A DNA stretch of 64,000 bases from Bradyrhizobium sp. dw_78 (GCF_018449525.1 NZ_JAAVUS010000014.1:62001-126000); one strand, 5' to 3'. Shown: positions 29,324 to 39,156, numbered from the stretch's first letter. The notes: generated by a model from the sequence alone, not told the origin. A program made the numbers and translations.

Positions 29324-32300
29324 TGTGCGAGCCGCGAGTTCGCCGGCTGACCGACACTACCGCTGTCGACGTTCGTTTCCTGTGTTCCCCCAAGTTCCGC
29401 CCAAAGCATGCGCGCCAGCACATCGATGCGGGCCTGCTGATCCTTGGGAAGAAGATTATTGAAAACTCCGAACAGCTCGGTGGTCGCTGCGTCCTCTTTT
29501 AAACGGGGTTCGATTACCCGGACCAGGTCGACGCCGTCGCCTCTGGTGAGGTTGAGCCGAACCGCCGTCGGACTTGGCGCTTCGCCGCCGGCTCCGAACG
29601 CCGCGGCTTCGACTTTCTTGAAGAGCTCGGCAAGCGCGGAGATTTCCTCGCAAAACCGCGTCTCGTCGCCGGGGACCCACCGTGCCGGAGGCTTTGACAC
29701 CACGTAGCTCGCCAGGGCTTCGGCCCAGGTTTCATCCGACAGCCCCGGATCCCGCAGGCGGAGGGCAAATGTCCGCAGCCGCGGTTCGCGGGCCGCCAGG
29801 GTCACGCGCGCTGCGCGCGCTGCGAGCTTGGCCCGGTCGAACGATTCCCCCTCTTCTCCGATGGAAGTGGAGACACTGGCGACAATTCGTTCGAGCAGCG
29901 CGGGATAGGCGCCGCGCATCTCTCCGATAGCATCCTGAAGCGATGTCACAAAACCGGTTACAAGAGCCGCATTTGGCGCGTCGTTCGGATCGAACTTCCC
30001 CATCCCGCAGGCCTGAGGAAGATCGTGGAAGAGCAGGACGACCGGTTCGCGCGCCGACAGGAGTGCCTCGCGAACCGCCGTTGCAGGTCCGCTAAGCCCG
30101 GTGGACCGCCGAGTGGACTCGGGCAGTTGTGCGGCGAATTGGCAGAGGGGCCTTACGACATCTAGAAGGTCGGGCCTCCTCGTTGCATCGACGCCCTCAG
30201 CGAAGGTGGTTGCCAAATGATTGAAAACCTCGATCCTTATGCCCTCGACGCGGCAGTGCTGTATCTCAAAGGTCCCGGGAGACTTGGTCAACCTCAGGAA
30301 GTCCGAGGCACGCATGCGATGGAGAAACGTGCCGTGCTCGTATACCGCAAGTTCGTGTCCCCTCGTCTGAAGCAGTATCGCCAGCAGCAGAGGCGCAACC
30401 CCCGCTCTTACTCCGAACGGCCGGCCCTTTAGATCGGACAGAATCTCGGCAACTGACACCCGGCCGCCGTGAGCCCGCTCGATTTTGCCAAGTATTCCAT
30501 CAAGCGCAGGGCGCAGACGTAGAACATCTGTTTCCTTGGTCGGCTCCACGATCTTCAGGCCGTGTTCGTCCCGTACGTGAATTCCGCCCTTCTGAAGCAC
30601 CGAGAGATACATGGACTTTTCTGGCGGGGCTTTTTCGACGTCCATACCGAACAGAGGCTTGTCACCTGACGTGAAAAGACCTTCGATCAGCCGCATTCTA
30701 GCTGCGGCCGCCGCACTGCTGAGACTATTCCGGTTGAGGAGCTCGTTGGTTATGAGCGGTGATTGCGGATAGAGGCTGTCGCAAATTTCCGAAAGCAGGG
30801 CTGACGCTCCGCCTCGCGGCGGAAGGACGACCTTTTCGCCGGCGAAGAACCAATCTGTCTCAAAAACCGCGCGGCCCTGTGTACCGATCAGCTTGTTAGC
30901 CTTCGCGTTCAAGGCTCGATGAGAGGAAGCCAGTTGCCGCGTTACTTCGGCCAGCGCATACGCATCTCCGGAGAGTTCGGGAGTGTTTTCGGCGACCCAT
31001 CGCCAACGCTTCAGATCCTGCAATTCTACTGCCAGAGACCGCAAGGGTCGCGGGATCCCGAGCACCACGTCATTCCGCGCGGCAAACGAGGGGGACGTTG
31101 AGGCCTCGATCGCCGTGGTCCGATCGATCTCGCTGTCCGGTAGGGCGATAATGAGCAACCCGTCCGCATCGGTGCCCTTCACAGTCGCTTGAGACAAGGC
31201 GTCGACCTTCGCGTACCGAACCTCGAAGTAGCGCATCGTGCCGCTCTCGACATAATGACGACGCGCAAGCAAAGGTTCACGATCCAAGAACGGAAGAAGA
31301 CTGTCCGCGACGCTATCGAGGGATCCGAGAGCGCGGGATGCGGTTTGGAATGCCCCTTCCAGATTGACGCTCGAATGGGGCCAAAGGCGATAGGCTCCGG
31401 TCGGGCCTCGACGGAATACCAGGCCGGCGCCGATCAATTCCGTTAAGGCCGCAGCGACTTCCCGCTCCTTGTTCGGAACGAACGCAGCGACGAGCGCCTC
31501 CTGGGTTGCGGCGAGGTCGTCAGCGTCGAGAAGGTTCAAGACGCCGATAGCCTTCAGCACCCGCTCTGCGAGCGGACTTAAGTCATGGGTTCCGTCGATC
31601 GTCTCGAGGATGCGCAGCCATTGATTTCGATAGCTCGCTCCCGCAAGTTTGTGACCGAATACCGCACGCACATAGTCGTAGAATTCCGACAAGTCGTACC
31701 AAGTACCGGGGTCAATGGCCCGCGACGAAAACGATTGAACGCTGAATGGTTCGGTAGAAAGGAGGAAGCCGAACAACGAACGTTCATGCTGCCCAAAACG
31801 CGCGAAAAACCGGACGACCGCCGGTAGGACGGTGGGATGAAGGGGGTAGGTCCGTCCGGAGCCGAACAGCTCGAGATTGCGTTTCGCTGAACCGATCCAT
31901 CCGACCGAAGCTGCAGCGTTAGCTGCCCGCCTTGCGGCCGAGCAAACTGCGTCCGGCACTCGGCGCAAATCGATGTTCAAGGCGCCCGAGACAAGCGCGG
32001 CCGTATGAGCGAGGGGTTGGTCAAAAACGATTTCGTCGAAGCGGCCTGCCACCTTTTCCCATTCATGGCGGACGGCAGAGGGAAGGCTTTCCGCGTAAGC
32101 ATGGAAACCCTGATGAAGCAATCCGAGCAGAACGAAAGCGCGGTCGCCGCTGCGGGCCGCTAACTCGGCCAGGCGCTGCAGGACGTAAACGTCCTCGAAC
32201 TCGGGTCGCTGGGCTGCATGTTCGAGGTTCTTTCCCAATTCGTCGATGACCAGAAGGACGCCCTGACCGTTATCTCCCGCATGCTGACGGATCTTTCCAA

Positions 32301-32796
32301 TGAGCTTCTCCAACTCCTTGAGATCGCCCGAGCGTTCAACTTCTTCGGCAAAGCTCGCGATATCGAGCACGGCCTGCGGAATTCGACCGGGCTGGGCGCG
32401 GCGCTTACGAAGAGCTTCAGAAATACCGCGAGCAATAGCGGGGATGATTCCTTCCCGGGAACCGGTGACCAAGACTGGAAACATGGGAGGGATGCGCTTG
32501 GGCCAGTCGATTGCGCGGGCAATCTTCGAAATGTCCGGCGGCGAGCGATCGAAAAGGAGATGGGCAAGAACTAGCGCGAACGACGACTTGCCCACACCGT
32601 AGTCGCCGGTGATGCGCCATGCCCTGCGGCCGGACCCCGCGGCCAACCCTTCAGCAATGCGCAAGAAGGCATCCGCCATTGGCGGCGTGACGATATAATT
32701 TTTGCATGCAGCCACGTCGTGAAAGTCGCGCTCGATCTGAACGGACCGGAGGAATCTGGTCGGAACGTCGAACAAGTCGCCGATCGTCTTATGCAT
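29320..32796 (-). CDS. sspC: SspC: large ATPase of DNA phosphorothioation
   Basis: A 1158-residue protein starting at ATG 32796 (MHKTIGDLFDVPTRFLRSVQ), overlapping the sspB stop by 8 bp; a longer frame to 32928 covers sspB and is rejected. Walker A GDYGVGKSS is at 64-72 and Walker B LLVIDELGKN with Asp185-Glu186. The layout resembles the BrxC/PglY-type large AAA ATPases, and its place between the DUF4007 gene and the PP-loop gene is that of SspC. In the described system SspC supplies ATPase activity for modification. The remaining 850 residues have no motif I can name. Confidence 0.8.
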   Translation of the reverse strand: MHKTIGDLFDVPTRFLRSVQIERDFHDVAACKNYIVTPPMADAFLRIAEGLAAGSGRRAWRITGDYGVGKSSFALVLAHLLFDRSPPDISKIARAIDWPKRIPPMFPVLVTGSREGIIPAIARGISEALRKRRAQPGRIPQAVLDIASFAEEVERSGDLKELEKLIGKIRQHAGDNGQGVLLVIDELGKNLEHAAQRPEFEDVYVLQRLAELAARSGDRAFVLLGLLHQGFHAYAESLPSAVRHEWEKVAGRFDEIVFDQPLAHTAALVSGALNIDLRRVPDAVCSAARRAANAAASVGWIGSAKRNLELFGSGRTYPLHPTVLPAVVRFFARFGQHERSLFGFLLSTEPFSVQSFSSRAIDPGTWYDLSEFYDYVRAVFGHKLAGASYRNQWLRILETIDGTHDLSPLAERVLKAIGVLNLLDADDLAATQEALVAAFVPNKEREVAAALTELIGAGLVFRRGPTGAYRLWPHSSVNLEGAFQTASRALGSLDSVADSLLPFLDREPLLARRHYVESGTMRYFEVRYAKVDALSQATVKGTDADGLLIIALPDSEIDRTTAIEASTSPSFAARNDVVLGIPRPLRSLAVELQDLKRWRWVAENTPELSGDAYALAEVTRQLASSHRALNAKANKLIGTQGRAVFETDWFFAGEKVVLPPRGGASALLSEICDSLYPQSPLITNELLNRNSLSSAAAAARMRLIEGLFTSGDKPLFGMDVEKAPPEKSMYLSVLQKGGIHVRDEHGLKIVEPTKETDVLRLRPALDGILGKIERAHGGRVSVAEILSDLKGRPFGVRAGVAPLLLAILLQTRGHELAVYEHGTFLHRMRASDFLRLTKSPGTFEIQHCRVEGIRIEVFNHLATTFAEGVDATRRPDLLDVVRPLCQFAAQLPESTRRSTGLSGPATAVREALLSAREPVVLLFHDLPQACGMGKFDPNDAPNAALVTGFVTSLQDAIGEMRGAYPALLERIVASVSTSIGEEGESFDRAKLAARAARVTLAAREPRLRTFALRLRDPGLSDETWAEALASYVVSKPPARWVPGDETRFCEEISALAELFKKVEAAAFGAGGEAPSPTAVRLNLTRGDGVDLVRVIEPRLKEDAATTELFGVFNNLLPKDQQARIDVLARMLWAELGGTQETNVDSGSVGQPANSRLAQ

Positions 32797-33742
32797 TTTC
32801 GGAGACCTCCGAGTAAATATCCGCCAATGTGGGAGCACGAGCTCCCCTCTGCCGGGACAGCAGTCCTTGCACGGCTGATGACTGATAACTGAAGGATGCC
32901 GCACGCCCGGGGCCTCCGACGCGCTCAAGTCTCACGCGCACGTCGTCTTCGGGCAATTTGAAGACCTGCCCTGGCGAGCACGGCGCCAAGGCAATCTCCC
33001 GCAAGGTCAGCGATTTTTCGCCAGGTCTGAAGGTTTCCCAAAACTCTGAAATGCAATACGCAAAGAGAGCATCGGAGACTTCCGGCTTGGCCTCGCGCCT
33101 GAACGAATACACGCTTTCCCAGCGCTCGCCCTCGACCTTCCTCTCGCCGACCGGCTGCAGTAGCGCGAGTTCAACCAAGGGACCGTCGAGGGAATCCTCA
33201 ATGCCCACATTGGCTGATTTCGTCGGGCGATAAGTGTGCAGAAACACGTCGAGGTGCTGCGAGAGGGTGATTGTCGAGTGCGAGTGGCCCATCTTGGCGG
33301 ATTCGCGCGCGAATGCGCTCAGCGCTTCCGAACGCGTGAGTTCGGGGTAAGGCCAATGATTCAAAAGAAACCGCCATGCAAAAAGGCCGCCCTTTCGCCG
33401 TGACGAGAGTTTCCAGTGGAGCAGCCACAAAGTTCGTATGTCTTCGAGATATGGGTCAAACCCCTTCGAGCCGAAAATCGCGTGTGCAAAATCGGTCAGG
33501 TGGAGCTCCCGATTTTCCGGCTCCGCTAATCCGGTTGCCTCGACCCAGAAACGGAGCGATCGAACCATGTTTTTACCGATTCCCAGGTCAACCATGGCGG
33601 CCTGCTCGTCGACGAACGCGGACGGATCGGCCTTGATTGCGCGATAGGCCTTGGGGAGCCAGGCGTAGCGGCACGCGAAAGTCTCGTGTCCGGAAAACCG
33701 CAACACCTCGTTTGGGCCGGAGACCATGGCTCCTTCGATCAT
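32789..33742 (-). CDS. sspB: SspB: DUF4007 protein, DNA nickase of phosphorothioation
   Basis: A 317-residue DUF4007 member. FSGHETFACRYAWLPKAY (about residues 16-33), GIGKNMVRSLRFWVEA and LTDFAHAIFGSKGFDPYLED are family motifs. In the SspABCD system this protein nicks DNA so that sulfur can be placed on one strand. The ATG overlaps the sspA stop (ATGA) and its own end overlaps sspC, so the four genes form a tight operon. A second Met at residue 6 is an alternative start. Confidence 0.85.
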   Translation of the reverse strand: MIEGAMVSGPNEVLRFSGHETFACRYAWLPKAYRAIKADPSAFVDEQAAMVDLGIGKNMVRSLRFWVEATGLAEPENRELHLTDFAHAIFGSKGFDPYLEDIRTLWLLHWKLSSRRKGGLFAWRFLLNHWPYPELTRSEALSAFARESAKMGHSHSTITLSQHLDVFLHTYRPTKSANVGIEDSLDGPLVELALLQPVGERKVEGERWESVYSFRREAKPEVSDALFAYCISEFWETFRPGEKSLTLREIALAPCSPGQVFKLPEDDVRVRLERVGGPGRAASFSYQSSAVQGLLSRQRGARAPTLADIYSEVSENA

Positions 33743-34953
33743 GTTGAAACTCCCTGCAGCGACCCCGTGACTTCGCGAACAGCCGCGACGATTTCGTCGG
33801 CAGCGCGATCAACCTCGTCGCGGGTCGTATACTTTCCAAGTCCTATTCTGATTGCGCCGTCCTGCATTTCCTCGGACAGCCCCATCGCCTTAAGCACATG
33901 GGAGGGTGTCTGGGCTCCAGACGAGCAGGCGGCACCGGTGGAAATCGCTACCTTGTTGCGCAGCCTCGCGATCACGGCATCATTTGGAATGCCAGGCAGA
34001 GCGATATGAAGGTTATGAGGCAATCTGTGCCTGCGGTTCCCGTTCACGACTATCCCAGGAATCTCGCGGATCAGGTTGGCTTCCAGTCGATCACGACATT
34101 CTGTGATTCGTTTGTCGTCTGCCGGCCCTTCGAGCTGCATTAGCCGGCAGGCCTCTCCAAAACCAACGATCCCAGGAACGTTCAAAGTGCCGATGTGGCC
34201 CACAACGTTTTCCGTCAATTCAGAGTGGACGACGGCCTTGCTGACCACCAAAGCGCCGACCCCTTTTGGGCCGTAGATCTTATGGGAACTGAACGCGACA
34301 TAGTCCAAATCCCAATCCTGTGTCCTCAAATCGACGCGGCCTGCTGCTTGGGTGCCATCCACCAGCACTTTCGCGCCGGCTTGATGAGCGTCGCGCGCGA
34401 TCTGCTCTATCGGATAGATCGTTCCAACCTCATTGTTCGCCGCCATCACGCATGCAAGGTCGACGCCCTCATTCAACGCTGCCCGTAGGCTTTCCGGACG
34501 AAGGTTCGCCTCTTCGTCAACTTCTACCCAAACCACTTGGGCGAGCCCGGCGCGGACTGCAATCCGGAGCGCGTCGAGGACCGCCTGGTGCTCCACCCTC
34601 GTCGCTGCGACGCGCAACATTCGGTTACGGCGCGTGGCTATGGCGTGACCAACTGCGAAGCGAATGGATTCGGTCGATCCCGAGGTAAACCTAACTCCCT
34701 CGGTCTCGGAGCCAATGAGGTCCGCGACTTTTTCTGTCGCCCTGTCCACCAATTCGAGCGCAGCCTCACCGTGCGTATGGTCAACGCTGTTAGCGTTGCC
34801 AAACACGTTGACCATCGCGTTGACGACGACATCTGCGACCCTTGGGTCAACCGGAGTCGTAGCATGATGGTCCAGATAAATTGGGTGATGCGGCACGGGC
34901 AGAATGCCTGGGACCGGGCGCCGTACCCGTTCGGCTAGACTATGACTGGTCAT
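33739..34953 (-). CDS. sspA: SspA: cysteine desulfurase of DNA phosphorothioation
   Basis: A 404-residue PLP-dependent NifS/IscS-type desulfurase. YLDHHATTPVDPRV marks the N-terminus, Lys225 in FSSHKIYGPKG is the PLP lysine, and Cys343 in STGAACSSG is the catalytic persulfide cysteine. The core housekeeping desulfurase would lie in the isc/suf locus, so this island copy is best explained as SspA, which supplies sulfur to SspD. It is the first gene of the leftward operon. The promoter should lie in 34954-35080. Confidence 0.87.
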   Translation of the reverse strand: MTSHSLAERVRRPVPGILPVPHHPIYLDHHATTPVDPRVADVVVNAMVNVFGNANSVDHTHGEAALELVDRATEKVADLIGSETEGVRFTSGSTESIRFAVGHAIATRRNRMLRVAATRVEHQAVLDALRIAVRAGLAQVVWVEVDEEANLRPESLRAALNEGVDLACVMAANNEVGTIYPIEQIARDAHQAGAKVLVDGTQAAGRVDLRTQDWDLDYVAFSSHKIYGPKGVGALVVSKAVVHSELTENVVGHIGTLNVPGIVGFGEACRLMQLEGPADDKRITECRDRLEANLIREIPGIVVNGNRRHRLPHNLHIALPGIPNDAVIARLRNKVAISTGAACSSGAQTPSHVLKAMGLSEEMQDGAIRIGLGKYTTRDEVDRAADEIVAAVREVTGSLQGVST

Positions 34954-35080
34954 TGATCGAACTCTTCTGCGCCGCGGGTGACATCCGGAATGCCGGATAG
35001 AGACACGACACCAAGCAAATCGGAAGTGAATTGCCGCCGGTCAGCGCCAAAAGCAGGTACGCGATACAATCTCAGGTTAC

Positions 35081-35302
35081 TCACGTCTTGCCCGCCTTCG
35101 CTTTCCACCGCTCCAGCCACTGGGCGGCAGCTTCTTCCAGGATCTCGGACGCCGATTTTCCCTCCTGGATCGCTGCATGCTTCAGGCCCTTGATGGTCTC
35201 GGCTTCCAGGGTCGCGAGGAATTTGCGCAAGTCGATGCCTTCGAGGGCCTTGCGCCCTGGCTTGCGACCTTTGCGGTGGGGCCTCTCCTGATCGTTTTCC
35301 AT
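35081..35302 (-). CDS. Small ribbon-helix-helix-like protein
   Basis: A 73-residue basic protein starting at ATG 35302 (MENDQERPHRKGRKPGRKA). The second half, with LRKFLATLEAETIKGLKHAA and SASEILEEAAAQWLERW, has the strand-helix-helix pattern of CopG/RHH regulators. It is upstream of sspA on the same strand and could repress the sspA promoter, or control the divergent tni genes. An upstream extension to 35392 is unlikely. No partner toxin is adjacent. Confidence 0.55.
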   Translation of the reverse strand: MENDQERPHRKGRKPGRKALEGIDLRKFLATLEAETIKGLKHAAIQEGKSASEILEEAAAQWLERWKAKAGKT

Positions 35303-35516
35303 CAGTCCAAGCCCGCCCTGATTGCCAGATCGTCCATCAAAAGCGTCCCATGCGTTGTATCCACGAACAAGCGCAATCGGGCGAGCCGGCAAGCGGTTTC
35401 CCCGACATTCGTAAGCGAAGGAGGCCTCTCGCGAGGCTTAGATCGCTGAATCTACGTCAGATTCGTCCTTCGAGCCAGACCAGATATAATTATGAAATAG
35501 ATATTCAGATATATTT

Positions 35517-36554
35517 ATGTTGACAATCGACCTAATGTTCTGCTTTTGTTCTCGAGTTGGTAGCGTGACGGGAGTGGAACATGGCGGTACGCCGGGAAAG
35601 TCGGACATGGCGGGACAGCCTGGTCGCGCGCCACGCCGACATCTTCCAGATCACGGAAAACGGACAGACTTAACCTATACCGAATTGTCCGCCATGCCCA
35701 TCATCGGGCCAAGCGGGTCGACGAAGACCACTTCCATGGTCGCAGTCGCGGAAAAGCTCAAGAAAAAGCATCCGGGAAAGACACCCATTCTCGTCGTCAA
35801 GTTGCGGTCGTCCACGACAAAGCTGAAGCATCTCCATGTGCAGATTCTCGAGGCTTTCAACGACCCGCAGGCCGATACCGTCCGTAATCAGATTGTCTCT
35901 CACTCGGACAACGTGAGCGCCGATGCAATCCGCAACGTCGCGCGGGCCGCCGGCACCTACGTCGTGGTGCTCGACGAATCCCACAGCGTCATCGGCGTGC
36001 GCGAGAAATGGGCGAGGGCGCAGGCCTTCGCGCCGCACATCAAGAGTCTGGTCAACGACGGGCTGTTCGCGGTCATCGTGATGGGCACCGAGGATGCGAA
36101 TCTTTTATTCGAGACTTTGCCGGAGTTGAACAACCGGAAATTCGATTCCATCTCGCTCAACCCCATCGATCTGAGCAACCCAGAGGACTTCAGCTACTTC
36201 TACAAGCTCATCGGCCGGATCGACCACAAGCTGGTTGCGCTCGACATCCTGGACGAGCCCATCGGACTCGTCGACGACCTGAAGAGCCGCGGGCTGCTCT
36301 ACGACATGTCCGACGGAGTTGTAGGCGTCATTTGCCGCATCCTGATAATCGCCCTGCGCATGGTGCAGCGGAAGGGTCGCCGCACGATCGACTTCGACAA
36401 CGACATCAAGCAGGCGTTCTGGGCATGGAAAGCCGAACAGAAGGACGAGGACGGAAATTCGATAAAGATCTACGATCCGTTCGTGGAGAAGATCCGACCC
36501 ACGACGACGGACACCATCGCAGCAATGTCCAAAAAGATCGGGATATCGTCGTGA
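35517..36554 (+). CDS. tniB: TnsC/TniB-type transposition ATPase, probably frame-shifted near its start
   Basis: A 345-residue frame with Walker A GPSGSTKTT and Walker B TYVVVLDESHS, the AAA+ regulator of Tn7/Tn5053-like transposition that links the target protein to the transposase. The 5' end is odd. The best start, ATG 35581, has GGAG six bases ahead, but its frame (MAVRRESRTWRDSLVARHAD) stops at TAA 35671; the ATPase frame is reached by a -1 shift just before. The frame that is open from 35517 has poor codon use in this stretch. So the gene is either damaged by a one-base change or uses frameshifting. It overlaps tniQ by GTGA. Confidence 0.72.
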   Translation: MLTIDLMFCFCSRVGSVTGVEHGGTPGKSDMAGQPGRAPRRHLPDHGKRTDLTYTELSAMPIIGPSGSTKTTSMVAVAEKLKKKHPGKTPILVVKLRSSTTKLKHLHVQILEAFNDPQADTVRNQIVSHSDNVSADAIRNVARAAGTYVVVLDESHSVIGVREKWARAQAFAPHIKSLVNDGLFAVIVMGTEDANLLFETLPELNNRKFDSISLNPIDLSNPEDFSYFYKLIGRIDHKLVALDILDEPIGLVDDLKSRGLLYDMSDGVVGVICRILIIALRMVQRKGRRTIDFDNDIKQAFWAWKAEQKDEDGNSIKIYDPFVEKIRPTTTDTIAAMSKKIGISS

Positions 36555-38968
36555 CGACCGATTTTTCCAAGGTCCGCCCCTTTATCGCCAACATGCCAAC
36601 GCCGCACCTGGGTGAGAGCCTTATCGGCTACATCGACCGCGCGGCGCAGCGAACGGTCGTCCGGAATCTTCCGACCATCATGCGCCTTGCCGGAGCGGCA
36701 AAGACAAGGCATACGTCGTTTGTCCGTCCCTTCAATATCGATCCCCAAGAGGCGAGGGGACTCGCCAAGCTGTTCTCATTGAGCCCGCAGGAAATTCTTT
36801 CACGCCTGCATCCTTGGGGAGAATTCGATCACGCCAAAGAATCCACAATCGAGTTCTTCGGAACGAAAATCCGCGGACAGTATTTCGAATCCAGGGCGCG
36901 CCGGGTATCACCGCGCGCACTGGGGATCTCCCCCCATCACCGGGCGATCTGGGACCTCAGACCTTTCGCGTTCGATCCAGCAACGCGCGAGCAGTTGCTG
37001 GACCGGTGCCCCGTTTGCCAGAAGCGATTGGGCTGGGTCCGCTTGGCAGGGCCCACCAATTGCGAGCATTGTCTCGACGAGCAAGGTAAACCAACCGATC
37101 TTCGCGCCTTTACCCAGCCGATCGTAGAACTCGATGACGAAGAGGCGATAGATTTCGCAATCGCGATGGTCCACCCGGACCGCGCGAAGCGTGATCTGGC
37201 ACACAAACTCGTTCCGGACGAACTCCGGTCCCTGACCGCGTCAGATCTATTCGAAACGATTATCTCGATCGCCAGCATTCTTCGGCCTAGTTTCTTTCCC
37301 CAGTACAAAGCCATCGGGCGGCCGACGACCTTGCGGGGGTTCGAGGAACTGACGCCGGATCTGCTGGTGATGGGTGCACGCGCGATAATCGGAGGCGAGG
37401 ACGGTTTCGCGGGGGTCGCCGACAAGATGCGAACAACGATGGACCGTCGTCCGGCCGCCCTCGGCATCTTCAAAGAACTTGGTCCTCTCGCCGCGATAGC
37501 GGTCGACAGGAAAATCGCTCCCGCGATGCAGGCGTACTTTCGCAAAGCGATCGCACGCGACTTCGCCCGCACGACCGACCTGGGCATGGTTAGAAAACGG
37601 TCGGCCGCGATCAACTACACCTCGGAAACATGGCGCAACTTGAACGAACTCCACCGGGAATTCGGCGTCCCGGAAGCATACGTCTCACGTCTAGCGCAGA
37701 GCGGTCTTGTCGAAACGCGACGCGCCGCCGAAACTATTACTGCTCCGATCATGATCAATAGGGCGGACTTCATCCCGCTTGCCGAGCTGTACAAGGACTC
37801 GGTCGGTGAGCGCTCTGCTTCAGCTCAACTGAGGGTTTCGTATCGAGCGCTTGCCGAACTCGCGCGACGAAAAGTCATCGAACGCATCGAGGGCCCGGCA
37901 GCCGCGATGCTTGGAGACAATCCGCGCTACAGGTTGTCGACCATCTCCGCGGTCCTGATCGCCGTCGACCGTCGCGCCGACCGGCCAGTGCCGCCACAAA
38001 AGGGACCGTTTTTGAATGCCGCGGCGGCGGTCTTCGCCCCGCATATTCCGTGGCCGACGATCATCGAGTTGATCCTCTCGGGGGACATCCTCATCCATCG
38101 CCGACGGAAGAACGGGAAGAATTGGCAGGGAGCTGTAGCGATAGACGATCCGGAGAGTTTCCGCCGGGTCGTTGCCGCCGCCGCTGACGGACGCGCGGAC
38201 GAAGGCGCAATGGGGAATTGGCTAAGCACGCATGAAGCCGCCCTGCTGCTCGGCTGCAGGAAGGATACGGTTGCGGACCTGCAGAAGGAGGGAATACTGC
38301 ACTCGCAGCGCGGAAGCACCTGTTTCTACAAGCGTACGGAGCTCGAGAAATTTCGCCGCAAGTACGTTTTCGGACGCGAAATGCTCGCCCGATCGGTCTT
38401 CGAAGTCCACCATCAACTCTATCGCTGGCTCCGCTCCGAAGGTGTCGTCCCGGAAAAAATGAAGCTGCGGGGGATCGATCCGATATTCGACCGAGCCGAG
38501 TTCGAGCGGGCCCTGAACTCGCTGCCGGCAGCCCCGCCGAAAACCACAAAAAGAGAGGGCAGAGGCCTTTTCACCATCGAGGAGAAGCAGCGGATGGTCG
38601 ACGCGGTTCAACTCGGTTTTCCCGTCAATTGGGTAAGCGATCGGATGGGCGGAAAACCCAAATCTATCGCCAAATGGGTAGAGGAGTTCGAAAGCACCGG
38701 AAAGATATCTTCGGCATGGAAACTCGAGGAGCACCAAGATACATTGAAAAGGATCATAGCCAGAGATCCTAAGCAGACACTCGTATCGGTGCGGAGGCGA
38801 CTGGAAGACGACGGCGTTGTCAAGGTTAGCAAGTCCGCCCTCGATGCGTATCTGAAGCAAATCGGATATCGGCGAAACCACCGAGGCGAGCTTCGCCTTG
38901 ATCGAGCAAACGGCTCCGCCGCTTCATCCGCGCCTACCGGATCGTCTGAAGAGCTTTCTTCCGGCTGA
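36551..38968 (+). CDS. tniQ: TniQ/TnsD-like target-selection protein with extra HTH domains
   Basis: An 805-residue protein starting at GTG 36551, which overlaps the tniB stop. The N-terminal TniQ domain has PHLGESLIGYIDRAA and a zinc finger of Cys153, Cys156, Cys171 and Cys174 (CPVC...CEHC). Near residue 558 an excisionase/MerR-like helix-turn-helix (LSTHEAALLLGCRKDTV) follows, and residues about 674-775 look like the double helix-turn-helix that opens IS630-type transposases (FTIEEKQRMVDAVQLGF, then SVRRRLEDDG). It is longer than usual TniQ, near TnsD size or more. It should bind a chromosomal target and recruit TniB; the insertion just behind gabD is the probable target. Confidence 0.8.
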   Translation: MTTDFSKVRPFIANMPTPHLGESLIGYIDRAAQRTVVRNLPTIMRLAGAAKTRHTSFVRPFNIDPQEARGLAKLFSLSPQEILSRLHPWGEFDHAKESTIEFFGTKIRGQYFESRARRVSPRALGISPHHRAIWDLRPFAFDPATREQLLDRCPVCQKRLGWVRLAGPTNCEHCLDEQGKPTDLRAFTQPIVELDDEEAIDFAIAMVHPDRAKRDLAHKLVPDELRSLTASDLFETIISIASILRPSFFPQYKAIGRPTTLRGFEELTPDLLVMGARAIIGGEDGFAGVADKMRTTMDRRPAALGIFKELGPLAAIAVDRKIAPAMQAYFRKAIARDFARTTDLGMVRKRSAAINYTSETWRNLNELHREFGVPEAYVSRLAQSGLVETRRAAETITAPIMINRADFIPLAELYKDSVGERSASAQLRVSYRALAELARRKVIERIEGPAAAMLGDNPRYRLSTISAVLIAVDRRADRPVPPQKGPFLNAAAAVFAPHIPWPTIIELILSGDILIHRRRKNGKNWQGAVAIDDPESFRRVVAAAADGRADEGAMGNWLSTHEAALLLGCRKDTVADLQKEGILHSQRGSTCFYKRTELEKFRRKYVFGREMLARSVFEVHHQLYRWLRSEGVVPEKMKLRGIDPIFDRAEFERALNSLPAAPPKTTKREGRGLFTIEEKQRMVDAVQLGFPVNWVSDRMGGKPKSIAKWVEEFESTGKISSAWKLEEHQDTLKRIIARDPKQTLVSVRRRLEDDGVVKVSKSALDAYLKQIGYRRNHRGELRLDRANGSAASSAPTGSSEELSSG

Positions 38969-39156
38969 ATGGGTGCGCTGGCTCCCTTACGGACGCGTCT
39001 AGGATATGCACTGCGGACCGAGGCTAACGGATGCAATCGAAGAGTGCGATTGTTATAATTTTCTGGCAAAGTCGGTCGAAATCGAGGAAAGAGTTCTCGA
39101 AACATTGGCATCGCACTGGGCTGAGAGAGACGCCGGCAACTGCGAATCGTAAAACA

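Noticed and set aside
28472-34953. Dnd (double-strand) phosphorothioation locus
   Set aside because: No DndB, DndD or DndE is seen; DUF4007 and the short PP-loop protein point to Ssp.
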